Part shown: one piece after another, positions 1 through 7,622 of the stretch
How the letters are laid out: every line of letters begins with the position of its first letter
How positions within the stretch are numbered: the stretch's first letter is position 1
Assembly (NCBI GenBank): GCA_963726575.1
Contig: CAVSCR010000007.1
Coordinates: 558,001 to 622,000 of the forward strand
Length of the DNA: 64,000 bases
DNA from: CAVSCR01 sp963726575
GTDB lineage: Bacteria > Actinomycetota > Actinomycetes > JAHEKZ01
Reading direction: 5' to 3'
Notes under the pieces: generated by a model
The model's input: the letters and a program-made list of their open reading frames with translations, nothing else
What the model was told of the DNA's origin: nothing
The model's database searches: none
Program-made: the position numbers and the translations under genes

Positions 1-1024
1 GGCCGGGTCCGTGCGCCAGCGCCTCCGTGAGGCTGACCAGACCGTGGGCCGCGGCACCCAGCAAGGAGTCGATCGGCAACTGCGACGGGTCGCTGGTGAC
101 GTTGCCACCGGACCGTGTGTCCTGCCGGATCAGCTCGTCGAGGTCACCGACGACCGTCGCCGGAACCAGACGCATGGCCGCGACGAGTTCCTCGCTTCGC
201 TTGCCCGCCCACTTCCGGTACTCATCGGGGAGCACCAACGTGGGTTCCGCAGCGCGGTGCGCCGCGAGCATCTGCTTGGCCAGCACCCGTTTGATCGTGC
301 CCATGGTCGCCTTGTCGGCGCCTTCCTCGATGGCCCGCTGGGTCACGTAACGCATCACCTCGGCCGACGCGGCACCCAGTGACTCATTGGCCCGATCAAG
401 GGCATCGAAGCGCTCCGCAGGCAAGCCGACGGCATGACAGAAGCGTTGCCACAGCAATCCCGGAGGAGCGCCAGAGGTCGGGAGGGTGACGACCACCACG
501 TCGGCTGCGTCGAGCCGTTCAGTCCAAGGCCGGAGCAGCTGCGGCCAGTCCTGCTTGTTCCAGAAGTGCTGCCCGGCGCGACTGCTGCGCGGCCGACGTG
601 CCGTGACACCGGACAGGTACTCCTGATAGCTCCAGCTGAATCCGTTCTGCACGGACTCCTGCCACTGCGCCGGAATCGCCCGCGTGATGCCGCGTACGGT
701 CAGGACGACCCGCACCTGATGGCCCTGCAAAGAGTCGATCGCACGGTGCACGTTCGCCTGCGACATCAGGGACAGGAACTCCATCGACACGACAGCCGCC
801 GGACCCTGCCACGCCGAGATCTGGTCGACCATCTCGGTCCAACGCTCGTAGGGCGTCCCCTCGGAACCCCGCAGGCCGTTAACGGCGTCGACCTGCGTCC
901 GCCAGGTCGGACCCGGCCACAGGACGCCGAGGTCACGCAGTACCTTCTCGTTGCTCGACATGACGTTCTGTACGAACGTCGTGCCCGTCTTCACCGCACC
1001 GATGTGCAGGGTCACCGTTGTCAT
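1..1024 (-). CDS. Sulfotransferase family protein, partial (3' end outside window)
   Basis: The start codon is at 1024 and the frame stays open through position 1, so the C-terminus is missing. The N-terminus reads HIGAVKTGTTFVQNV, a good match to the 5'-phosphosulfate-binding loop of PAPS-dependent sulfotransferases (family consensus PKTGTTxL). About 340 residues are visible. The protein resembles its upstream neighbour in this loop and in overall build, so the pair looks like paralogues. The start lies 10 bp after the neighbour's stop, which indicates an operon with the Galf polymer genes. I infer that it transfers sulfate to a carbohydrate or other envelope molecule. The acceptor cannot be read from sequence. 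Confidence 0.75.
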   Translation of the reverse strand, partial: MTTVTLHIGAVKTGTTFVQNVMSSNEKVLRDLGVLWPGPTWRTQVDAVNGLRGSEGTPYERWTEMVDQISAWQGPAAVVSMEFLSLMSQANVHRAIDSLQGHQVRVVLTVRGITRAIPAQWQESVQNGFSWSYQEYLSGVTARRPRSSRAGQHFWNKQDWPQLLRPWTERLDAADVVVVTLPTSGAPPGLLWQRFCHAVGLPAERFDALDRANESLGAASAEVMRYVTQRAIEEGADKATMGTIKRVLAKQMLAAHRAAEPTLVLPDEYRKWAGKRSEELVAAMRLVPATVVGDLDELIRQDTRSGGNVTSDPSQLPIDSLLGAAAHGLVSLTEALAHGPG

Positions 1025-1034
1025 GGGTCGGTCC

Positions 1035-2249
1035 TCAGCCACCTTCGCGCAGCCGGCTGCGCACCTGACGGTACCGATCCACGGCCAGCGCGACAGCGCG
1101 GTTGCGGTCCCCCCATGCCACGACGCGGTCGCGGACCCGGCGGGCCGTCGGCGGCTCGGGGCGTCGGCTGTCGCGCATCCGCGCCATGTGGGACATCAGC
1201 CCGGCGATCGCTTCGACGGCGGTGCCGAGCAGATCCTCCGACGTCGGAGGGACCTCCTCGTCGCCGCGGTCGGCGACGACCCGCAGATCCGCGAGATCTC
1301 CCACAATGTCGCAGCCGGAATCCCCCAGCCCCCTGATGGCCCGTTCGCCGCGGGCGACCAGCCGCTTCTGCAGGTCGTGCGGCAGGCTGGGTTGGGAGGT
1401 CTCACCCTGGCGACTCAGAACCTTCGACGCCAGCACATCACGGACCAACCCGGTGCGGTGCCAGCGCGGGAAGTCGTCGGGCAGCACCAGGTTCACCCGG
1501 CGCAGCACCTCGGTCTGCGTCAGCCCAAGCGACGTGTTCCCTGCGACGTCGAAGTCGGAGGCCGCCTGCGGGTCGACGCCGACGACGCCGGCGAATCGGT
1601 GCCACAACTCGTCGCGTCCGGCGGAAGGCGGCGGCATGGTGATCACGTGCACCTGCTGCACAGGTACCGCAGTGGACCAACGAGCCACCACGTCGGTGGC
1701 GTCGTGCACGCTCCAGAACCAACGACCCGGGCCGCGACGAGGCGTGGTCAGAACTTTGGTCGACCATGCGGTGTAGTCCAGCGTGGAACCGTGCTTGACG
1801 AACTCCTGCCACTCCGAGGGCATCAGGCCCCGAAGGTTGCGCGTGGCGTACACCACGTGCACCTCCCGGGGCGCGAGACCGTCGACCGCTCTACGGACCT
1901 GGTCCGGCGACAGCGAGGCGAGGTGCTCATCGGATATCACTACCGTCGGTGATGAGCTGCCGGCCGCGGCTGAGGCCAGCCGGTCCCAGGCTCCGGACCA
2001 GTCGACCCCTGGATCGGCGGGGTCGAACGGAACCTCCATGAGGTCCTTGCCGGCCCGATAGTGGTCGGACCGGCTGCCACCGAGCACGTGCAGCCCTGCC
2101 TGGCGCAGTGCTGCATGGTTGCGCCACAACACGCCCTGCAGGTAGGTGGTGCCGGTCTTCGGAGCCCCGACGTGCAGGAAAGCGCGACGCGGGGCGGCCG
2201 CAGCAGGCTCAGCCAGGCCCACCGACGCTCCAGGTCTTGATCCAGACAT
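1035..2249 (-). CDS. Sulfotransferase family protein
   Basis: Predicted 404-residue cytosolic protein. Residues about 24-40 contain HVGAPKTGTTYLQGV, the PAPS 5'-phosphosulfate loop, and a later ISDEHLASL segment sits where the 3'-phosphate region is expected. No signal peptide or membrane segment is visible. The ATG at 2249 overlaps the end of glfT2 by 41 bp. A GTG at 2222 would cut the overlap to 14 bp and keep the whole domain, so the start is uncertain. Two sulfotransferases following glf and glfT2 suggest sulfation of a Galf-containing glycan, but this is inference from position only. Confidence 0.75.
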   Translation of the reverse strand: MSGSRPGASVGLAEPAAAAPRRAFLHVGAPKTGTTYLQGVLWRNHAALRQAGLHVLGGSRSDHYRAGKDLMEVPFDPADPGVDWSGAWDRLASAAAGSSSPTVVISDEHLASLSPDQVRRAVDGLAPREVHVVYATRNLRGLMPSEWQEFVKHGSTLDYTAWSTKVLTTPRRGPGRWFWSVHDATDVVARWSTAVPVQQVHVITMPPPSAGRDELWHRFAGVVGVDPQAASDFDVAGNTSLGLTQTEVLRRVNLVLPDDFPRWHRTGLVRDVLASKVLSRQGETSQPSLPHDLQKRLVARGERAIRGLGDSGCDIVGDLADLRVVADRGDEEVPPTSEDLLGTAVEAIAGLMSHMARMRDSRRPEPPTARRVRDRVVAWGDRNRAVALAVDRYRQVRSRLREGG

Positions 2250-4188
2250 CGGGGTCAGTCACCTCAGGGACCGCGTCCTGGTACTGCTCCTGCAGGCTGC
2301 TCCAGTTGACGGCGAGTCGCTGGTGGACGTCGAGGCTGCGACGCATCAGGTCGAGGAACCGCTTGCGGTCCCGCTTGTACCAGGACGCACCGACCCCGTC
2401 GGCGGTCGAGACGACGGCCGAGTCGAACCGGCTCAGCAGCCACCACCGCATGTCCTGCGCAGGCACCCTGGCCTCGGGGTTGCGCAGACTGGTCGCGCGC
2501 ACTGGCGTGAACTGGCGGACCACTCCCGTGGCGGCCGCGACGTAGCGAGCGATGGATCCACCCGGCTCGGTGGGGTCCTTGCCGCGCTTGACCGGCTTGG
2601 CGAGTCGAACCGGCGGAAAGGCGATCGGGTCTTTGTTCACCACGGCGTCGTCCTCGCTGGCCCGAAAGGCACGGATCTCCGACAACTTCGTCGGCAGATC
2701 ACGGTGCAGGTGCTCTGGGCCGGAGAGGATGTCCTCCAGCGCCCACAGCCGTAGTTCAGCTGCGCTGTACTGCATGGCCAGCCCGTGCTTGAGCTGGATC
2801 GCCATCGACTCCGGGAGCAGACGCCCCCCGCGTTCGTACGGAGAATGGAGCAACGCTGCGAGCGTGCGGTTGCGCGCGTGGTGGTAGGCCTGCCAATCCA
2901 GGGTGTCGTCCTTGTCGGTCCACGGGACATGCCAGACGGCGGCACCTGGCAAGGAGACCGTCGGAACGCCGGCTTCCTGTGCGCGCATGCCGAACTCGGC
3001 GTCATCCCACTTGATGAACAGTGGGATGGCTAGTCCGATGGACCGCACGACGTCGGTAGGGATCAGACACATCCACCAGCCGTTGTAGTCCACGTCGATC
3101 CGGCGGTGCAGCCAGCGCGTCGCACGCAACGGCGAGACCGCGAAGTCATGGGCGTGCTTGGTATGAGGTGCCGGACCCCAGAAGAAGCGGTACTTGTTCA
3201 CTCGCTCCCCGAATGCATGCAGCATCGAGCGCACGTGCATGTTCAGCATGTGGCCGCCCACGATCGTGGGGATCCGGCACAGGTCGGCGAACGTGATTGC
3301 GCGCAGCACGCCGTCGGGCTCGACGAGCACGTCGTCGTCGAGCAAGAGGACGTACTTGCTGGTGCTGTGGTAAGCCGCCTCGTACATGCCGCGAGAAAAA
3401 CCCCCCGACCCACCGAGGTTGGCCTGGTGGATCACCGTCAGCCGCGACCCGAGCACCTCCGCGACGCTGGCGTATGCAGGGTCGTTCTCGACCTTCGTCG
3501 TCCCCTGGTCGACGACGTTGATCATGTCGACGCGCGCGAGGACCTCGGGGTCCGAGGCCAGTGAGCGCAAGAGGTCGACGCAGTAGGTGGGCCGGTTGAA
3601 CGTGGTGATCCCGATAGAGATGCGTCCGGGCTCATCCAGTGTCTTGTCTGCTATCCACTCAGCGCCCTCGAGCGTCACGTCCTCGAACCCTGCAACGACG
3701 TCGAACCAGTACCAACCGCCGTCACCGAACGACGTCAACGGCAAGGTGAACTCGGCCGCGCCGCCACCGTTCACTCGCTCTTTCGCCACCCGCTGCTGGT
3801 CGCCGCGAGAATTGGATCGGGAAACCAGCACGTCAGCGGTACCCGTCACGCGCACCCGCAGTGTCACCTGTGTCACGTCGGTCCATCGGCGCCAGTAACT
3901 CGCCGCAAAGGAGTTGAAGTAGGTGGCCGTGGAGACACGGGTACCAGCGGGAATCAGCAAAGCCCGGCGGCCGAGCACGGTGTCGGGAAGAACCGGGGGT
4001 TGGCGTGGCGGGTTCGAGACCAACTCCTTGCCCTTCACGCTGATCTCGGGCTCCGGTCGGGCCTCTCCTCCTTCGACGTACAGGGGGAGCGTGTCGAAAT
4101 CGGCATCGACGGGCAGCACGAAACGCTGCAGTACGAGCTCAGTCACGGTCTCCTCCGTCGCAGGTGCGGCCACCAGGCTGTCGGTCAC
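2209..4188 (-). CDS. glfT2: Galactofuranosyltransferase GlfT2
   Basis: Predicted 659-residue GT2/GT-A enzyme, near the length of mycobacterial GlfT2 (637). It polymerises galactofuranose from UDP-Galf onto a lipid-linked acceptor at the inner face of the membrane. Family architecture is visible: an N-terminal beta-rich domain (about 1-185), a GT-A core beginning RISIGITTFNRP, the metal-binding LLLDDDV, the catalytic-region WDDAEFG, a downstream AVWHVPW histidine, and a helical C-terminus. It overlaps the glf stop by 4 bp (ATGA), so it is translationally coupled to the enzyme that makes its donor. The pairing with glf makes the assignment firm. Linkage specificity and polymer length are not readable. 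Confidence 0.9.
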   Translation of the reverse strand: MTDSLVAAPATEETVTELVLQRFVLPVDADFDTLPLYVEGGEARPEPEISVKGKELVSNPPRQPPVLPDTVLGRRALLIPAGTRVSTATYFNSFAASYWRRWTDVTQVTLRVRVTGTADVLVSRSNSRGDQQRVAKERVNGGGAAEFTLPLTSFGDGGWYWFDVVAGFEDVTLEGAEWIADKTLDEPGRISIGITTFNRPTYCVDLLRSLASDPEVLARVDMINVVDQGTTKVENDPAYASVAEVLGSRLTVIHQANLGGSGGFSRGMYEAAYHSTSKYVLLLDDDVLVEPDGVLRAITFADLCRIPTIVGGHMLNMHVRSMLHAFGERVNKYRFFWGPAPHTKHAHDFAVSPLRATRWLHRRIDVDYNGWWMCLIPTDVVRSIGLAIPLFIKWDDAEFGMRAQEAGVPTVSLPGAAVWHVPWTDKDDTLDWQAYHHARNRTLAALLHSPYERGGRLLPESMAIQLKHGLAMQYSAAELRLWALEDILSGPEHLHRDLPTKLSEIRAFRASEDDAVVNKDPIAFPPVRLAKPVKRGKDPTEPGGSIARYVAAATGVVRQFTPVRATSLRNPEARVPAQDMRWWLLSRFDSAVVSTADGVGASWYKRDRKRFLDLMRRSLDVHQRLAVNWSSLQEQYQDAVPEVTDPDVWIKTWSVGGPG

Positions 4189-5357
4189 GCGGTTACGCCT
4201 CCACTGATGAAAGGTGCGTGGTCGGCGAAGTGCGGGCGCACGACATTGTCGAACCTCGACAGGGCCGACCCGATCGCCATGTGCATGTCGAGGTACTTGT
4301 ACGTACCGAGTCGTCCGCCAAAGAGTAGACCGGGCTCTGCAGCAGCCAGGTCACGGTACTTCAGCAGCCTGGCGCGGTCGACGTCAGTGTTGATGGGGTA
4401 GTACGGCTCGTCGTCAGCCTCGGCGAAGCGTGAGAACTCCCGCATGATGATCGTGCGGTCGCTCGGGTAGTCGCGCTCAGGGTGGAAGTGCCGGAACTCG
4501 TGGATGCGCGTGTACGGCACATCTTCGTCGGCGTAGTTCATCACCGGAGTGCCTTGGAAGTCGCCGGTGTCGGTCAACACCTCGCGCTCGAAATCCAGTG
4601 TGCGCCATCCGAGCCGGCCGGCGGAGTAGTCGAAGTACCGGTCGACCGGACCGGTGTAGACCACCGGTACCTGGCCTACGTACTCGTTGCGTTGATCGAA
4701 GAAGTCGGTGTTCAGCTTCAGCTCGATCAGCGGGTGATCGGCCATGCGCTCCAGCCACGCGGTGTACCCATCGACCGGGAGGCCTTCGTAGGTGTCGTTG
4801 AAGTAGCGGTTGTCGAACGTATAGCGAACTGGCAGCCGCGTGATCACTTCTGCGGGCAGTTCCTTGGGGTCGGTCTGCCACTGCTTCATCGTGTAGTCGC
4901 GGATGAACGCCTCGTACAGCGGTCGTCCGATCAAGGAGATGGCCTTCTCCTCCAAATTCGAGGCCATCGCCGAGTCGAACTCGCTGGCCTGCTTGGCGAC
5001 CAGCTCACGCGCTTGGGCTGGGCTCATGGCCTGCCGGAAGAAGGTGCAGATGGTCCCCAAGTTGATCGGCATCGGGTAGATCTGGCCCTGGTGGTGGGTG
5101 AACACGCGGTGCTGATAACCGGTGAAGGCCGTGAATCGGTTGACGTACTCCCAGACCCGCTCGTTCGAGGTGTGGAACAGGTGGGCACCGTAGCGATGGA
5201 CCTCGATCCCCGTGGCCGGATCGGTCTCGCTGTAGGCATTTCCGCCCAGGTGCTCGCGCCGCTCGAGCACGAGGACCGACAGTCCCAGCTGGGTGGCCGC
5301 CTGCTCGGCGATCGTGAGGCCGAAGAACCCGGAACCGACGACGACGAGGTCAGTCAC
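4185..5357 (-). CDS. glf: UDP-galactopyranose mutase
   Basis: Predicted 390-residue flavoprotein that converts UDP-galactopyranose to UDP-galactofuranose, the donor for the adjacent transferases. The N-terminal FAD-binding motif VVGSGFFGL is followed by the family block LERREHLGGNAYSE and by HRYGAHLFHT. The C-terminal GRLGTYKYLDMH segment with its conserved Arg and Tyr residues is intact. Length agrees with bacterial Glf proteins (360-400). It overlaps glfT2 by 4 bp and lies 36 bp after a family 2 glycosyltransferase, inside a minus-strand cluster. Confidence 0.95.
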   Translation of the reverse strand: MTDLVVVGSGFFGLTIAEQAATQLGLSVLVLERREHLGGNAYSETDPATGIEVHRYGAHLFHTSNERVWEYVNRFTAFTGYQHRVFTHHQGQIYPMPINLGTICTFFRQAMSPAQARELVAKQASEFDSAMASNLEEKAISLIGRPLYEAFIRDYTMKQWQTDPKELPAEVITRLPVRYTFDNRYFNDTYEGLPVDGYTAWLERMADHPLIELKLNTDFFDQRNEYVGQVPVVYTGPVDRYFDYSAGRLGWRTLDFEREVLTDTGDFQGTPVMNYADEDVPYTRIHEFRHFHPERDYPSDRTIIMREFSRFAEADDEPYYPINTDVDRARLLKYRDLAAAEPGLLFGGRLGTYKYLDMHMAIGSALSRFDNVVRPHFADHAPFISGGVTA

Positions 5358-5393
5358 GCTCTCTCCGAATGTCAGGGCCGGGGCGCTCGTAGC

Positions 5394-6221
5394 CTACGCC
5401 CGCCTGGGCTCAGCAATCAGCCGACGGTAAGCGGCACGTCGCATCGACTCCGGGACGAGTCGGTAGCCACCGCGGACCACCAGGTTACGCAGGTACTGGG
5501 GGCTGGTGACAAATCCGGTGCGCCGCAGGTGGCCCTGCAGCGTGACCTCGCTGTGCAACAGCTGCCACCCGCCTCGCCGGGCGTACGCACCGGAGCTGAC
5601 GCGGTACCTGACCAGCTCCTCCGGCACGTTCGCAACGGTGGCCCCCGACTGGATCATGCGAGCGAACAGCCAGTAGTCCTCCATGAGCGGCAGCTCCCGG
5701 TAGCCGCCCGCGGTCACCACCGCGGAGCGTCGGAACACCACGGTGGGGTGGTTGAACGGGTCGCGAAACCGCGCCTGTGCCACGATGTCGGACATCTGGG
5801 TCGGCTGCGGGCGGCTGCCCACCACGTTGTCCTCGTCGCCGTGGAACTCCACCAGCGAGCTCCCGACGAGATCCACGCCGTCCTCGATCACCGGGAGCTG
5901 TACGGCGAAGCGTTTCGGAACGCTCACGTCGTCGGCGTCCATGCGCGCCACGACGTCGAACCGGCTGGCGCGCAGTCCGGCTTCGAGGGCCTGTGCCAAC
6001 CCGACGTTGACGTCGAGGTCGACCCGGGTCACTGGAACCGAGGAAACCGCCTGAGCCTGCTCCAACGCAGCCTCGAGGGCCGCCGGGACCGGACCGTCGC
6101 GGACCAGAACGACCTGGCTGGGTCCGCGAGTCTGTTCTGTCACGCTGCTCTGGAACGCTCGCGTGAAGTGCTGTGGGTCGTCGCCCTCGTACACCGGTAG
6201 CAGCACCGAGAAGTCGATCAC
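5394..6221 (-). CDS. Glycosyltransferase family 2
   Basis: Predicted 275-residue GT-A glycosyltransferase with no membrane segment. It begins with SVLLPVYEGDDPQHF, typical of the nucleotide-sugar-binding strand. MDADD about 85 residues in is the metal-binding DXD, and EDYWLFARM fits the acceptor/catalytic region. The start overlaps the end of the GlfT1-like gene by 4 bp. From context it adds one sugar, possibly Galf or rhamnose, to the galactan precursor or to a related surface glycan. Donor and acceptor are unknown. Confidence 0.8.
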   Translation of the reverse strand: MIDFSVLLPVYEGDDPQHFTRAFQSSVTEQTRGPSQVVLVRDGPVPAALEAALEQAQAVSSVPVTRVDLDVNVGLAQALEAGLRASRFDVVARMDADDVSVPKRFAVQLPVIEDGVDLVGSSLVEFHGDEDNVVGSRPQPTQMSDIVAQARFRDPFNHPTVVFRRSAVVTAGGYRELPLMEDYWLFARMIQSGATVANVPEELVRYRVSSGAYARRGGWQLLHSEVTLQGHLRRTGFVTSPQYLRNLVVRGGYRLVPESMRRAAYRRLIAEPRRA

Positions 6222-7172
6222 GTCGACCGCGGCCCATCAGAACCCGTGGGTCGGCCGACCGGCAAGGTCACTCCCGCTTGCGCCATCACGCGGCGGGTCG
6301 GTCGCGGCGCGTGACGTAGTCCGTCGGACACGCCCCGACGCAGACCGTGCAGCAACGTTGCCCGGTCACGTGACCGGATGAACGTCTTGGCCCACCGACG
6401 CGCGGTCGAGCCGGCATAGACCAGCTTCTCCGACGGTGCCAGACCATCGCTGCGCAAAAAGGTCCACACCTTGTTGCGTACCTCGAAGTAGAACCGCTCC
6501 CCCGGATCCGCGTCGATGTTCCCGAAGGATTTCGTCCGATGCTCCACGACGCTGTCTGCACAGGCGATGCCGACGCGACCGCGCAGCAGCCGAGTCGTGA
6601 ACTCGAAGTCGTCGTTCCACAAGAAGAAGTCAGCCACGGGCAATCCGACAGCAGCAACCACGGACGCGTCGACGAGCACCGAGACGAAGGAGGCGGATCT
6701 GATCGCAACAGCATCGACGTCACGCGCTGCGCGACGTTCTGCGTCAGAGACGCGCGGCTTCTCGCGCGGAGTGTTCATGGGATGGTCCCGCCCGTCGGTC
6801 CAGACCACCCGACTGGCCAGCAAGGCGGGCGTCGGTCCGGCGTAGTGTTCGCGCGCGTCCAAGAGTGCTGCCAGCGCCGCGGGAGCGGGGACGGTGTCGT
6901 CGTCCATGAGCCACACCAGGTCGGCGCCCGCGTCGAGGGCAAACGCGAGTCCGGCTGCGAATCCGCCGGCCCCGCCCGTGTTCTTGGGCATCACGTGCAG
7001 CGCGACAGCCGGAAACTCCTCGCTGACCATCTGCGGCTGTGCCGTCCGTCGAAGCATTGTCAACGACATGGATGCGGTCGACTGGCCGAGTCTGGGTGGT
7101 GATTGCCGTCAGTGCGACGCGCAGCAGGTCGCGGCGTTGATACGCCACGACAACTGCATGGACACTCGGCAC
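6218..7172 (-). pseudogene. GlfT1-like galactofuranosyltransferase, reading frame broken near 7030-7050
   Basis: Two overlapping frames together encode one GT2 enzyme. The first starts with ATG at 7172 and reads HAVVVAYQRRDLL and VVDNASTDGT. The second carries the rest: MPKNTGGAGGFAAGLAFA, the metal-binding LMDDDT, FFLWNDDFEF and a basic C-terminus ending at 6218. NTGGAGGF is shared with GlfT1, which adds the first Galf residues to the linker. Total length is 955 nt, one more than a multiple of 3, so one extra base (or two missing) around GGCACAGCCGCAG separates the halves. The break may be genuine inactivation or an assembly error. Because glf and glfT2 look intact downstream, loss of the priming transferase would be surprising. 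Confidence 0.75.
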
Positions 7173-7193
7173 GACCAGACAGTAGCCGCGCCG

Positions 7194-7622
7194 TCACTCG
7201 TCCGACAGCGTGATCTGCACGCCGCCGACGAATGACGCGGCCAAGTTGTACAGCAGCGCCAGCAAGGTGCCGATCGCCGTGACCAGCACGACGTCGAGTG
7301 CGGCAAGGCCCAGACACACGCCCAGCACGGTTCCGAAGTCGAAGAACCGGGTGATCGAGTCGCTGCTCTGGCCGACGATGTCGACGATGGCCTTGTCCAG
7401 CGAGCCGAAGACGCCACCGAGCTGGAGCACCAGCCACAGCAGCAAGACGGCGACGACGGTGATGATGGCGATGGCCAGGGAGAGCAGGAAGCTCATCTTC
7501 GCCACCGACCAGGGGTCCAGCTGCGTGACGCGAAGCTTGCGCGCGCGTGGCGTCGGGCGGGCGACGGCGCTGGGCCGCGCCGCCGCGTCGCCCGGCACAG
7601 TCCTGGTGGTAGGGGCGGTCAC
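7194..7622 (-). CDS. DUF3566 transmembrane protein
   Basis: Predicted 142-residue membrane protein. A Pro/Arg/Ala-rich cytoplasmic N-terminus (about 40 residues) precedes two hydrophobic stretches, roughly residues 43-70 and 96-130. The DUF3566 pattern runs from KLRVTQLDPWSVAK through the C-terminal GGVQITLSDE. It overlaps the gyrA stop by 4 bp, and this gyrA-DUF3566 pair is a standard actinobacterial neighbourhood (Rv0007-like). Function is unknown. The tRNA-Ile and tRNA-Ala genes that often follow gyrA in actinobacteria do not fit here, since only 21 bp separate it from the next gene. Confidence 0.9.
   Translation of the reverse strand: MTAPTTRTVPGDAAARPSAVARPTPRARKLRVTQLDPWSVAKMSFLLSLAIAIITVVAVLLLWLVLQLGGVFGSLDKAIVDIVGQSSDSITRFFDFGTVLGVCLGLAALDVVLVTAIGTLLALLYNLAASFVGGVQITLSDE

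Noticed and set aside
4482..6200. Long open plus-strand frame opposite glf and the family 2 glycosyltransferase
   Set aside because: It is antisense to two clear genes, has no recognisable motif, and arises from high GC; long shadow frames are common throughout the window (also 8402-10543, 10396-12543 and 27317-29149).
7173..7193. tRNA-Ile/tRNA-Ala genes expected after gyrA-DUF3566
   Set aside because: Only 21 bp lie between the flanking genes, so no tRNA fits.
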